A stretch of 47,987 nt of DNA from Selenomonadaceae bacterium (GCA_017515635.1 JAFWFO010000047.1:1-47987); one strand, 5' to 3'. Shown: positions 34,520 through 43,711, counted from the stretch's first letter. A program made the numbers and translations. The notes: generated by a model from the sequence alone, not told the origin.

Positions 34520-36310
34520 TTGAACATTGTCGAAGAGAAATTAAAAACTTTACCGAATTCGTCGGGCGTTTACCTCATGAAGGACGCTCGCGGAAAAATT
34601 ATTTATGTCGGCAAAGCCCGCGTGCTGAAAAATCGCGTCCGCCAATATTTTCAAGCCGGCAAAAATCACGGCGCGAAAGTTAAAGCCATGGTCGCCAAAA
34701 TCGCCGACTTTGAAACAATCGTCACGGCGACGGAAGTCGAAGCGTTGATTTTGGAATGCAATCTTATCAAAAAGCACCGCCCGCGCTACAACATCAGCTT
34801 GAAGGACGACAAAAGTTATCCTTATCTGCGCGTGACTGCCGAAGATTTTCCACGAATTTTTTTGACGCGGCGCGTGATTCATGACGGCTCAAAATATTTC
34901 GGCCCTTACACGAGCGGGGCGGCCGTCAAGGAAACTTTAACGTTGTTGCGAAAAATTTTTCCGTTGCGCACGTGCAAAACTTTTCCGAAACGTCCCTGCC
35001 TGGAATTTCACATCAAACGTTGCGCGGCTCCCTGTGCACAAAAAATTTCCCGCGAAGATTATATGCAACTTGTCAATGCCGCCGAAAAATTTCTGGACGG
35101 GCACACGGGCGAAGTCGAACGCGAAATTTCCGCACGCATGAACGAAGCCGCCGAAAATTTGAACTTTGAGCTTGCGGCGAAACTGCGCGATATTTTGACG
35201 GCGATCCGAACGGTCACCGCCAAACAAAAAATCGTCACCGACACGGGCGACGTTGACGCGATTGGATTGGCTCGGCTTGACGGCGAAACCTGCGCGCAGA
35301 TTTTTTTCGTGCGTGACGGCAAAGTTACCGGACGCGAAAATTTTCCGCTCACCGGCACCGACGACGAATCCGACGCAAAAATTTTGGTTGAATTCGTCAA
35401 GCAATATTACAGCCGCGCAAAAATTTCTGCCGCAGAAATTTTGTTGCCCGTCGATTTGCCCGTTGACGATTTGAAACTTTTGGGCGAGTGGCTCAACGTG
35501 AAATTAATCGTCCCGAAACGCGGCGTCAAAAAATCTTTGGTCGATATGGCGGTCGAAAACGCGAAAAAATTTTTGTCGGAAGAATCTGCTCGGCGGCAAT
35601 TAAAAAATGCCCAAACGTTCGGCGCGGTCGAGGAGCTGAAAAATTTTTTGCACTTATCGAAATTGCCGCGACGCATGGAGTGTTTCGACATCTCGCACAT
35701 TCAAGGCGCGGAAACCGTTGCGTCAATGGTATCTTTTTTCGACGGCGCGCCCGACAAAAAAAATTATCGCCGATTTAAAATCCGCTCAACCGAAGGCAAG
35801 CCTGACGATTTTTTGTCGATGCGCGAAGTCACAAGCCGCCGTTACGAAAAACTTTCTGCGGAAGACTTTCCCGATTTAATCGTTATCGACGGCGGGATCG
35901 GTCAACTGAATTCCGCATTGGAAATAATTCGCGGCGCAGGTCATCAAGTTTCGGTTATCGGGCTTGCCAAACAATTCGAATTGGTTTTCGTCGAGGGCGC
36001 GTCCATTCCCGTCGAGTTGCCGAAAGAAAGTCAAGCGTTAAAACTCCTGCAACGAATTCGCGACGAGGCTCACCGTTTCGCGATAACGTATCATCGAAAA
36101 TTGCGGCGGGCACGAAATTTGAAGTCGGAACTTGACAACGTTGCGGGTATCGGTCAAAAGCGGCGAACGGAACTTTTGAAACGTTTCGGCTCCGTGGCAA
36201 AAATAAAATCGGCGACGGTCGACGAACTTGCAACCGTGCCGAGTATGAATCGAACTGTAGCCGAATCGTTAAAAAAATTTTTCGAGACTCAAGACGCGTC
36301 AGCCGAATAA
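34520..36310 (+). CDS. uvrC: Excinuclease ABC subunit C
   Basis: 596 residues. UvrC makes the two incisions of nucleotide-excision repair. Seen: N-terminal GIY-YIG nuclease (GVYLMKD and YVGKAR, residues about 10-90), cysteines in RTCKTF, KRPCLEF, KRCAAPC that may hold the Fe-S cluster, the UvrB-interacting UVR motif around ISARMNEAAENLNFELAAKL, the RNase-H-like C-terminal nuclease (MECFDISHIQG, VIDGGIGQL), and a final helix-hairpin-helix (VAGIGQKRRTELLKRFG). Start TTG 34520 behind AAGGTGA; GTG 34511 is an alternative. Confidence 0.97.
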   Translation: MNIVEEKLKTLPNSSGVYLMKDARGKIIYVGKARVLKNRVRQYFQAGKNHGAKVKAMVAKIADFETIVTATEVEALILECNLIKKHRPRYNISLKDDKSYPYLRVTAEDFPRIFLTRRVIHDGSKYFGPYTSGAAVKETLTLLRKIFPLRTCKTFPKRPCLEFHIKRCAAPCAQKISREDYMQLVNAAEKFLDGHTGEVEREISARMNEAAENLNFELAAKLRDILTAIRTVTAKQKIVTDTGDVDAIGLARLDGETCAQIFFVRDGKVTGRENFPLTGTDDESDAKILVEFVKQYYSRAKISAAEILLPVDLPVDDLKLLGEWLNVKLIVPKRGVKKSLVDMAVENAKKFLSEESARRQLKNAQTFGAVEELKNFLHLSKLPRRMECFDISHIQGAETVASMVSFFDGAPDKKNYRRFKIRSTEGKPDDFLSMREVTSRRYEKLSAEDFPDLIVIDGGIGQLNSALEIIRGAGHQVSVIGLAKQFELVFVEGASIPVELPKESQALKLLQRIRDEAHRFAITYHRKLRRARNLKSELDNVAGIGQKRRTELLKRFGSVAKIKSATVDELATVPSMNRTVAESLKKFFETQDASAE

Positions 36311-36329
36311 TTTTTCGACGGTGCGTAAA

Positions 36330-37109
36330 TCAGATGAACGCTTCCTCTTCGTCGATTTCGTCCCATTTGATGCTGAGGATTTTCGACAACAAATCTTCCG
36401 CGTTGTCCGCCTCAACGTCCGCGCTCTTGAACATTATCGAGAAAAGTTCTTCGTCGGGCTCATCCAAAGATTTATCTTGGGCTTGAGCTTCGGCGTTTTT
36501 CTTTTCTTCGGCGCGTTTTTCGCGGGCGGCTTCAAGGCGTTCTTTTTGGTCGGCGGACATTTTTTCGATCGACGCGAAAAGTTTCTGGTTGCCTTGGTCG
36601 TCGAACGAAATGGACAGTTGCGAGAACTGCACGCCTTCGCCCAAATCTTTTTCGGAAAGGTCTTTGAGCGTGTTTGTGGCGTCTTTGACTTGCCCCATGA
36701 CTTTTTCGGCGTATTCTTCGTCGTCCGCCATCTTTTCGATTTCGTCGACGGTCAGCATGACGGAATATTCCTTCGTGCCGCCGACAGTTTCCGCCGCGTC
36801 AAGGTCGTTGGAGATGACGAAATCATAATCGTCATATTTTTTGCGGAGATTGTCGAGGAAACTCTTTGCCTTGTCGGAAAGTTTGCTTTCGTCGCCGATA
36901 CCTCCGCCGGCTTGTTCGTCGACGGTGTCGCTCTTGAGTTTCGCCAACGCGTCAAGTCCCGCGCTTGAAATTTCTACGGTCGAATCCGCGCCCGCGAAAT
37001 TTTTGGCGGCATCGTTGACAGTCGAAGAATTTTTGTTTGTTGCAGTTGTCGTGCGTTTGTCGAACGATTTAAACTGCGTCAGATAATTGGTGTTAATCGT
37101 GTTCGCCAT
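36330..37109 (-). CDS. DUF6033-like acidic protein
   Basis: 259 residues, no catalytic motif. Seen: Ser/Thr/Asn-rich N-terminus, VEISSAGLDAL, then KAKSFLDNLRKKYDDYDFVISNDL and GGTKEYSVMLTVDEIEKMADDEEY, a pattern I recognise from DUF6033 proteins of anaerobic Firmicutes. A long Lys/Glu/Ala-rich coil (about 180-215) and very acidic C-terminus follow. ATG 37109 with AAGGAGG upstream. Convergent with uvrC. Family function unknown; the early NISTSAG-type start resembles small flagellar-associated proteins, but that is only an impression. Confidence 0.7.
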   Translation of the reverse strand: MANTINTNYLTQFKSFDKRTTTATNKNSSTVNDAAKNFAGADSTVEISSAGLDALAKLKSDTVDEQAGGGIGDESKLSDKAKSFLDNLRKKYDDYDFVISNDLDAAETVGGTKEYSVMLTVDEIEKMADDEEYAEKVMGQVKDATNTLKDLSEKDLGEGVQFSQLSISFDDQGNQKLFASIEKMSADQKERLEAAREKRAEEKKNAEAQAQDKSLDEPDEELFSIMFKSADVEADNAEDLLSKILSIKWDEIDEEEAFI

Positions 37110-37153
37110 GATGGTTGCCTCCTTAACAAAAAAATCATTCCGTTGTTTGAGTG

Positions 37154-37180
37154 ATTATAACACATTTCGGGCGTTGACAA
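37154..37180 (-). promoter_or_regulatory. Possible promoter of the DUF6033-like gene
   Basis: Minus-strand TATAAT (37154-37159) with TTGTCA at 37175-37180. The spacer is 15 bp, shorter than usual. Confidence 0.4.
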
Positions 37181-38845
37181 TCATTTTGCAAAAAATTTTT
37201 CTGCGATTTCTTCGAGCGACAATGCCGTTGACCAGAAATTTCCCTGAACGTTCGTGACGGGGAATTTTTTTATAACTTCGCGAATCTCTGCGTCTTGAAT
37301 GCCCTTGAGACAAACTTTCGTGCCGAGTTCCGACGCCAGTTGCGACAAGTGCGAGACGATTTGCAGGTTGCCCGAATTTTCGTCTTGTATGTTGGTGATA
37401 TAAGTTTTTTCCAGCTTGATGAAATCCGGCGCAAGATCACGCAGAAAATCAATCGACGCGACGCCGCTGCCGAAATCGTCAATCAGGCAAAGAATTCCCT
37501 TGCGTTTAAGTGCGCGAACAATTCGGCGCAAAATGTACGGCTCAATTTTTCGACAGCTCTTTGTCAGCTCGAAGCACAGATTTTGCAACGGGAAGCCCGT
37601 CGCGGCAGAAATTTTATCAATTTCTTCCAACAACAAATCGTCGACAATCTGCGCGGGCGAAATGTTCACGCTCAAAATCAGTGCGGGATTTTTTTCCGGC
37701 AACTTGCGGGCATCTTCCATTGCGCGGCGCAAAATCCAATAGCCCAGCTCCTCGAACAGAAAATCACTTTCCAGCACGGGCACATAGGCCGACGGCGGCA
37801 CTTCCCCGAAACGTTCGCTGTGCCAACAGAGCAACGCCTCAATCGACGTGAGCTTTTCGGTTTGCGCGTCGAAAATCGGTTGATAACGCAGAGAAAAACC
37901 TTTACAGTCAAGCAAGATACAGTTGCGAACTTCGTCAAGCAACTCAAGTGATTCGTTCGTCTGCAAATCGTTTGCGCCGTTGTAATTGACGAGTTTGCCG
38001 TTGTGATAAAATTTCGAGTCCCTGAACGCGAACAACAGGCAAGAATAAATCGTGTATTCGTTGACTTGCCCGCCTTCAAACGCGAACATGCCGCCCGCAA
38101 TCGCCAGCACTTGACGAATATTTTTTACGGGCAAACCTGTCTGCGCGGCACGCCGAAATTTTTCGTACTTGACGGCGACTTCTTCGGGCGAAAGACTTTC
38201 GGTAATGAACGCGAACTTTGCGCCGTCCATGCGATAAACAGTGCCGTCCTGCCCGACAGCTTCTTGAAGGAGCCACGCCGCCTGTTGCAAGACCGCGTTG
38301 CCGAAAGTGTAGCCGTGCTCTTCGTTGATTTTGTCCATGCGGCTGATACCGCACAGAATCACGACGCAATTTTTTTTCAACTCGACGACGGCGGAAATGT
38401 CTTGAAAAAATCCGTACTGGTTGCGCAAAATCGTGACGGGGTCGGTACTTTCGGTCAAGCCCTCGTTAATCATAATTCCGCCGACAAGTTCCAAATTATT
38501 ATTTTCGTCGAAAATACTTGTGCCGATATATCGCAACGTGGCGTAGGAGCCGTCCTTTAAGCGCGTGCGATAAGTTGCGTCGTAGCTTTTCGATGTGCCG
38601 TCCGTCAATTTTTTGTGAAAGCGCGTGTAACGAAAACGGTCTTCGGGATGAATAAAATTTCCCCAGTCGATTTGGTCGTCGGGAACGTATTCGCCCGGCA
38701 AACCGAAAAGCTCAACGGCGTCAGGGCTGAAACGCACCATGTTACATTTCACGTCGCGCATCAAAACATAATTGCCGCGTCCGAGAATCGTAAAGGCGTC
38801 AAACAATTCATCAAGAATTTTTCGGTGCTCAGAATTTTTTTCCAT
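37181..38845 (-). CDS. PAS-GGDEF-EAL protein with degenerate active sites
   Basis: 554 residues. Seen: PAS-like sensor (about 15-125, FSPDAVELFGLPGEY), a GGDEF-like domain (about 140-290) with MDGAKF (206-211) in place of GGDEF, and an EAL domain from about 300. EAL Glu337 (EALLCW), Asn394 and DDFGSG (456-461) remain, but ELTE is ELTK and the catalytic Glu of the AEGVE motif is Lys514 (LKGIQ). Inference: neither cyclase nor phosphodiesterase; more likely a cyclic-di-GMP sensor or protein-interaction module. No transmembrane segment. Starts 12 nt after the NhaC-type gene. Confidence 0.88.
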   Translation of the reverse strand: MEKNSEHRKILDELFDAFTILGRGNYVLMRDVKCNMVRFSPDAVELFGLPGEYVPDDQIDWGNFIHPEDRFRYTRFHKKLTDGTSKSYDATYRTRLKDGSYATLRYIGTSIFDENNNLELVGGIMINEGLTESTDPVTILRNQYGFFQDISAVVELKKNCVVILCGISRMDKINEEHGYTFGNAVLQQAAWLLQEAVGQDGTVYRMDGAKFAFITESLSPEEVAVKYEKFRRAAQTGLPVKNIRQVLAIAGGMFAFEGGQVNEYTIYSCLLFAFRDSKFYHNGKLVNYNGANDLQTNESLELLDEVRNCILLDCKGFSLRYQPIFDAQTEKLTSIEALLCWHSERFGEVPPSAYVPVLESDFLFEELGYWILRRAMEDARKLPEKNPALILSVNISPAQIVDDLLLEEIDKISAATGFPLQNLCFELTKSCRKIEPYILRRIVRALKRKGILCLIDDFGSGVASIDFLRDLAPDFIKLEKTYITNIQDENSGNLQIVSHLSQLASELGTKVCLKGIQDAEIREVIKKFPVTNVQGNFWSTALSLEEIAEKFFAK

Positions 38846-38857
38846 GATGTAACTCCG

Positions 38858-40369
38858 TCACACGTCGACGGCGGGAACTTTTGCACGCACGACAAACATC
38901 ACGACTGCCAAGCAACCCAAAGCCGCAGCAAGTCCGAGCCAACCGTTTTGCGTGAAGCCGTCAACCAAATAACCTACGACACAGCAAGCCGAAACTGTCA
39001 GCACGTAAGGCACCTGCGTCGACACGTGATCAATGTGATGACATTGCGCGCCCGCCGAAGCAAGAATCGTCGTGTCGGAAATCGGAGACGCGTGGTCACC
39101 GCCGACAGCTCCCGACAAAATCGCCGCCACGCACAGCACGAGCAGTTGATAAGTTTCGGGCGTAAAATTAATCACCGCAACCGCAATCGGAATCAAAATG
39201 CCGAACGTGCCCCAACTTGTGCCCGTCGCGAATGCCAAGCCAATCGCCACGAGGAAAAATATCACGGGCAGGAACACCGCAAGCGAAGAATGTTCGTGGA
39301 CAATGTTGCCGACATAGCCGCCCAAGTTCAGATAATCCGTGCCGCAAATTCCGGACAACGTCCACGCCAAGCAGAGAATAAAAATCGCGGGAACCATAGC
39401 TTTGAAACCTTGCCCGAAACATTCACAGAAATTTTGGAAGCTGACAACTTTGCGCGGCAGATACAGCAACGCGGTAAAAATAAATGCTATGAACGAGCCG
39501 ATAACCAAACCTTTCGAGGCGTCGCAGTCCGCAAAGGCCGCCGAAATCGTTGCGCCGTCTTTAATTCCGCCCGTGTACAACATGCCGTAAATGCACGCGG
39601 CGATTAACACAATCAACGGCAACACGAGATCAAAAATTTTTCCATTGCCGCCTTTAAGTTGTTCGCCTTCGACGTTGTCTTTATATTCGGCGGGAATTTC
39701 AAAGTGCTCATTGTTCTTGCGAACGTTCGAGCCCATCGTCGAAAAATCGCGTCCCGTCATGATGATAAACGCCATGAAAACCATCGTCAAAATTGCGTAC
39801 AGGTTGAACGGAATTGTTTCGATAAACAGCGCGAAGCCGTCAATTTCCGAACCTTCGGGCAGTGACGAACCGACAGCCGCCGCCCAACTCGAAACGGGCG
39901 CGATAATGCAAATCGGAGCCGCCGTCGCGTCAATGATGTAAGCGAGTTTTGCGCGGGCGATTTTAAATTTGTCGGTGACGGGGCGCATGATTGTTCCGAC
40001 CGTCAAGCAGTTAAAATAATCGTCAATGAAAATCAACATGCCGAGAAAAGCCGTCAAGCCGAGTGCGGAACGTTTGCCCGAAATGACCGAGCGCGCCCAT
40101 TCGCCGTAAGCACGCGTTGCGCCCGAACGACTTATCGCGGCGACCAAAATACCGAGTATGACGAGAAAAACCAAAATGTTTACGTTGCCGCCGACTTTCG
40201 ACTCCATGATTCCGAACAACGTCACGATTGATTCCAAAAAATTTCCGCCCGTGAAAAGCATTGCTCCGGAAAAAATGCCGATTATCAGCGACATGTAAAC
40301 TTCTTTCGTCCACAGCGCGAGAATAATCGTGATTATCGGCGGCAGCATTGACAACGCAGAACTTTCCAT
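38858..40369 (-). CDS. NhaC-family Na+/H+ antiporter-type transporter
   Basis: 503 residues with about 11-12 hydrophobic segments. Seen: family motifs such as FIDDYFNCLTVGTIMRPVTD, ATAAPICIIAPVSSWAA, LAFATGTSWGTFGILIP and GDHASPISDTTILASAG. Members exchange Na+ for H+ or for other ions and metabolites (malate/lactate, tyrosine/histamine types), so the exact exchange is uncertain. ATG 40369 follows GGGGAGG. Followed closely by the degenerate GGDEF-EAL gene, so the two share a transcript. A heptad-repeat array lies in its leader. Confidence 0.92.
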   Translation of the reverse strand: MESSALSMLPPIITIILALWTKEVYMSLIIGIFSGAMLFTGGNFLESIVTLFGIMESKVGGNVNILVFLVILGILVAAISRSGATRAYGEWARSVISGKRSALGLTAFLGMLIFIDDYFNCLTVGTIMRPVTDKFKIARAKLAYIIDATAAPICIIAPVSSWAAAVGSSLPEGSEIDGFALFIETIPFNLYAILTMVFMAFIIMTGRDFSTMGSNVRKNNEHFEIPAEYKDNVEGEQLKGGNGKIFDLVLPLIVLIAACIYGMLYTGGIKDGATISAAFADCDASKGLVIGSFIAFIFTALLYLPRKVVSFQNFCECFGQGFKAMVPAIFILCLAWTLSGICGTDYLNLGGYVGNIVHEHSSLAVFLPVIFFLVAIGLAFATGTSWGTFGILIPIAVAVINFTPETYQLLVLCVAAILSGAVGGDHASPISDTTILASAGAQCHHIDHVSTQVPYVLTVSACCVVGYLVDGFTQNGWLGLAAALGCLAVVMFVVRAKVPAVDV

Positions 40370-40390
40370 CAGAAAAAATTCCTCCCCCTT

Positions 40391-40460
40391 AATTAGTTAG
40401 GAGTTGGGAGTTGGGAATTGACTGTTGCGAATTTAATTCCTAATTCCTAATTCCTAATTG
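40391..40460. repeat. Inverted heptad-repeat array in the nhaC-type leader
   Basis: Left arm (40391-40420) has TTAGGAG/TTGGGAG/TTGGGAA-type units, and the right arm (40431-40460) has AATTCCT x3 then AATTG, period 7 nt. The arms are complementary apart from A/G transitions. It lies between a probable promoter and the transporter start. Confidence 0.85.
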
Positions 40461-40476
40461 ATTATTATGCGCGCCG

Positions 40477-40505
40477 ATTATAGCACGCGACAAACAAAAT
40501 CTCAA
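40477..40505 (-). promoter_or_regulatory. Probable promoter of the NhaC-type transporter
   Basis: Minus-strand TTGAGA (40500-40505), 17-bp spacer, consensus TATAAT (40477-40482). It places the heptad array in the 5' leader. Confidence 0.7.
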
Positions 40506-40518
40506 AAATTTTTGGCGA

Positions 40519-40833
40519 TTAATCTGCGTTTTCGTCGAGTGTTTCAAGCAAAAAACTCACGGGGCGAAAACCGTCATTGCACGACAGCAAAGCGGATTTC
40601 GGATTTTTCATCCAGCCCGAATAAAAATTTTCCGCGCCGTGTGACAACGCCATCACAAACGGCGAAATAGTTTCCCACGCGCTCAAACAAAAATTTTCGG
40701 GACGTTGCCAGCCGTTCGCGATAAAAATTTGTCCTTCAACCATGTCGCAGGCATTTTCAATCGGATTTTCGTAACGGGCTATCAAATCTTCGTGGCGAAC
40801 TTTTTTGACGACCGTGATTCGGATTTTCTTCAC
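40519..40833 (-). CDS. TIGR04076-family protein
   Basis: 104 residues. Seen: KKIRITVVKKVRHEDLIARYEN at the N-terminus, MVEGQIFIA, FCLSAW, and a final CNDGFRPVSFLLE, the layout of TIGR04076 proteins with conserved cysteines. Function of the family is unknown. Start GTG 40833 is chosen because GGAGG lies 8 nt upstream. Single gene upstream of the NhaC-type transporter, same direction, separated by a repeat array and a promoter. Confidence 0.9.
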   Translation of the reverse strand: MKKIRITVVKKVRHEDLIARYENPIENACDMVEGQIFIANGWQRPENFCLSAWETISPFVMALSHGAENFYSGWMKNPKSALLSCNDGFRPVSFLLETLDENAD

Positions 40834-41119
40834 GTCAAACACCTCCGCGCAGATTTTACCACAACGCAAAAGCCCCGACGCATTGTCGAGGCTTTTTTAT
40901 GTAATGCGGGAAAAATTTCGTTTGTGATTCGGAAGTTGACTTTGTGGCCGCACAGAACTTTCTGCTGCGCCGTCATTCCGATTAAACGTCGTGGGGCGAG
41001 TCCCGCTGAAGTGCTCTTGATTCAGTCTGACGCTAAATATATCGGCTTTTTATTACGGAAACATTAATCGAAACGTTATAAATCCATTAAAATTGCATTC
41101 TTCGCCGCGACGCTTTAAC
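40834..41119 (+). other. Gene-free stretch
   Basis: No supported gene. Contains a terminator-like hairpin (40868-40898). The minus strand has a short open frame whose stop touches the hairpin, but with no start codon, and a 49-codon ATG frame (reading MTAQQKVLCGHKVNF) with weak ribosome site that runs through the hairpin. Neither is convincing. Confidence 0.4.
40868..40898 (-). terminator. Orphan terminator-like hairpin
   Basis: 12-pair stem AAAAGCCCCGAC / GTCGAGGCTTTT with a 5-nt loop; the one mismatch becomes U-G on the minus strand. T-run on both sides. No gene ends at it. Confidence 0.65.
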
Positions 41120-41148
41120 TTGCCCGATTAAAAAAACTCCTGTAAAAT
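41120..41148 (+). promoter_or_regulatory. Promoter of the hybrid histidine kinase
   Basis: TTGCCC (41120-41125), 17-bp spacer, TAAAAT (41143-41148). Confidence 0.7.
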
Positions 41149-41196
41149 ATGCGTGAAATTATTTTGCAAGTCACCGGCTCGATAGGAGATAAATTA

Positions 41197-43596
41197 ATGA
41201 ACACGCAAGCTCCGAAAAAATCTTTCGGCAAAAAAAATTCTCTGGTGGCGGTAACGATTCTGTTGCCGATAATTCTTGTCGCGCTCTTCGCAGGAATTTA
41301 TTTGAACTTATCGGGGATTTTTAACGACACGCCCAAAGTCGAAGTGCAACCGCTCAACAACTTCAATAAAACTTTGCACGTCGTCACTGACATTGATTAC
41401 GCGCCTTATTCCTATGTCGACGAAAACGGAAATTATCAAGGCTTCGACGTGGAATTGATGAACGAAATTGCCAATCGTCTGGGGATGAATTTGGATTTGT
41501 CGCTGATTGATTGGAATGACGCGAACAGTATTTTTCTCGGCGGCGGCGCGGATATAATCATGAACATGGAAAGCGACTTGATTATAAACAATCCCGACAT
41601 TATCGCCACGTTGCCCACGGCCGAAAAGCAATATGTCGTTTACGGGCGCAGAGAAATTTCTTCCGTCGCTGAATTATACGGACGGCGCGTCGCTTCGTTA
41701 CATAAAATGCCCGGTCTTGGTTTGGACGACGAAATTTCTTACGTGAACTCTTACAAAAAAATATTCAACGGTCTCAAAACCGGCGAATACGAATTTGCAA
41801 TTTGTCCGATACAAGTCGGCGGCGCATTTCTCGAAAAGCTTGAACTCGAAGACGTTTTTCCGAGTTACGCCGTTCAGCACGTTTACGGCACGTTGGCAAT
41901 GCACCCCGAAGATACACAACTGCGCGTCAAAGTCAACGCCGCCTTGATTCAAATGCAACAGGAAGGCCGCCTCGACGCCTTAACGAAAAAATGGATCAGC
42001 AACCGTTACGAAAACATCACGCTTGAAGAAATGGTCACAAGTCGCCCGTGGCTCGTCGCGTTGCTTTTGGCGTCCGCGTTGTTTATTGCGCTGTTAATCG
42101 GCTACACTTTCCTGCAAGTCCGCCACATGCATTCGCAGGAAGAATACACGCATCGCCTGCAGGAAAATTTTGAGACAATCAAACAGCAGGGCGAAGAACT
42201 CAAAAGCCGTCAGTCTGAACTTGTCACGGCGAAGGAACGCGCCGAGGAAGATTTGGAAACCATCAAACAGCAACGCGAAGAACTCGAAAGCAAACAGTCT
42301 GAACTTGTCACGGCGAAGGAACGCGCCGAAGAAGATTTGGAAACCATCAAGCAACAAGGCGAAAAACTCAGAGTAGCGAAGGAACGCGCCGAAGAAGGTT
42401 CCCGCGCAAAATCGCAATTCCTGTCGAACATGAGCCACGACATCCGAACGCCGATGAACGCGATTATCGGCTACTTGAATTTGGCAAAGACTTTAAACGG
42501 CAAATGTGTAAACTGCAACGATTGCACCCAAAAAGATTGTCCGTTGGGCGTGCCCGAAAAAATGCATGACTTCTTGCGGAAAATCGACGTTTCCAGTCAT
42601 CATCTGCTTGAGCTGATTAACGACGTTTTGGAAATGAGCCGCATTGAATCCGGCAAAATGGAACTTGAACTTGCGCCCGCAGATTTGGCGGAGACGCTTG
42701 ACGAAGTTTATGACATGTTCGCCACGCAAATGAAAGGCAAAAAAATTTCGTTCAGCGTCGACACGTCGAACGTCATTGATAAATTCGTCATCTACGACAA
42801 AAACCGATTGAATCGAATCTTGCTGAATCTTTTGAGCAACGCTTATAAATTCACGCCCGAAGGCGGAAAAATTTCCGTCACGTTAAACCAACTCGGCGAA
42901 AGTTCAAACGGCGTCGGCAGCTACGAATTGCGCGTTAAGGACAGCGGTATCGGCATGACGCCCGAATTCGCCGCAAAAGTTTTCGAGGCCTTTGAACGCG
43001 AAAGATCTTCCACCGTCAGCAAAATTCAAGGCACGGGACTCGGTATGTCGATAACGAAAAGTTTCGTCGAACTCATGAACGGCACGATTCGCGTCGAGAC
43101 CGAACGCGGCAAAGGCACGGAATTTATCGTCAATGTAGACTTTAAACTTTCCGACGAACTTCGCGACAAAGTTGCCGCCGAAAATAAAAATGCCGCCGCG
43201 CAGATTGACTTCACGGGCAAAAAACTTTTGCTTGTCGACGACATTGAAGTCAATCGCGAAATTGCCAAAATGCTTTTGGAGAGCGAAGGATTTATCGTCG
43301 ACACGGCAACGGACGGAGCCGACGCGGTCAAAAAAGTTTCCGAGTCGAAGGCGGGCGACTACGATTTGATTTTGATGGATATTCAAATGCCGAAAATGAA
43401 CGGCTACGAGGCGACGAAAAAAATCCGCGCACTTGCCGACAAAAAACTTGCGAACCTGCCGATTATCGCAATGACTGCCAACGCTTTTTCGGAGGACGTG
43501 AAATCTGCGCTTGATGCCGGAATGAACGCGCACATTGCCAAGCCGATTGAAATTCCGAAAATGTTGGAGACGCTTGCGAAGATTCTTCCCGCGTGA
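41197..43596 (+). CDS. Hybrid sensor histidine kinase with periplasmic solute-binding sensor
   Basis: 799 residues. Seen in order: transmembrane helix (18-36), a bacterial solute-binding-type-3 sensor (about 58-270, LHVVTDIDYAPYSYVDENGN), second transmembrane helix (285-305), a coiled coil with 28-residue repeats (326-400), DHp with His414 (SHDIRTPMN), a Cys cluster (Cys437, 440, 443, 448) inserted in the DHp, the ATPase domain (Asn548 region, DSGIGM, GTGLGM), and a receiver with phospho-acceptor Asp728. The sensor type binds amino acids or small polar ligands. ATG 41197 has AGGAG upstream. No partner regulator is adjacent; pncB follows. Confidence 0.93.
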   Translation: MNTQAPKKSFGKKNSLVAVTILLPIILVALFAGIYLNLSGIFNDTPKVEVQPLNNFNKTLHVVTDIDYAPYSYVDENGNYQGFDVELMNEIANRLGMNLDLSLIDWNDANSIFLGGGADIIMNMESDLIINNPDIIATLPTAEKQYVVYGRREISSVAELYGRRVASLHKMPGLGLDDEISYVNSYKKIFNGLKTGEYEFAICPIQVGGAFLEKLELEDVFPSYAVQHVYGTLAMHPEDTQLRVKVNAALIQMQQEGRLDALTKKWISNRYENITLEEMVTSRPWLVALLLASALFIALLIGYTFLQVRHMHSQEEYTHRLQENFETIKQQGEELKSRQSELVTAKERAEEDLETIKQQREELESKQSELVTAKERAEEDLETIKQQGEKLRVAKERAEEGSRAKSQFLSNMSHDIRTPMNAIIGYLNLAKTLNGKCVNCNDCTQKDCPLGVPEKMHDFLRKIDVSSHHLLELINDVLEMSRIESGKMELELAPADLAETLDEVYDMFATQMKGKKISFSVDTSNVIDKFVIYDKNRLNRILLNLLSNAYKFTPEGGKISVTLNQLGESSNGVGSYELRVKDSGIGMTPEFAAKVFEAFERERSSTVSKIQGTGLGMSITKSFVELMNGTIRVETERGKGTEFIVNVDFKLSDELRDKVAAENKNAAAQIDFTGKKLLLVDDIEVNREIAKMLLESEGFIVDTATDGADAVKKVSESKAGDYDLILMDIQMPKMNGYEATKKIRALADKKLANLPIIAMTANAFSEDVKSALDAGMNAHIAKPIEIPKMLETLAKILPA
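42172..42396 (+). repeat. Tandem 84-bp repeats in the kinase coiled coil
   Basis: Residues 326-353 and 354-381 are two near-identical 28-residue units beginning ETIKQQ and ending KERAEEDL; a third, shortened unit follows at 382-400. Each unit is four heptads. Confidence 0.9.
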
Positions 43597-43711
43597 AATT
43601 TTTGGCGTGATGACAATTCCTGACTCTTTGCAGGATATTTGCCGCGACAACAGAATAATCCGATTGAAAAAATTTTTCGTCGGGTTATTTTTGTTTTACG
43701 GAGGAATTTTC

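Noticed and set aside
43535..43711. Longer in-frame start for pncB
   Set aside because: The extension overlaps the end of the kinase gene and lacks a ribosome site; ATG 43712 has GGAGG and the family N-terminus.
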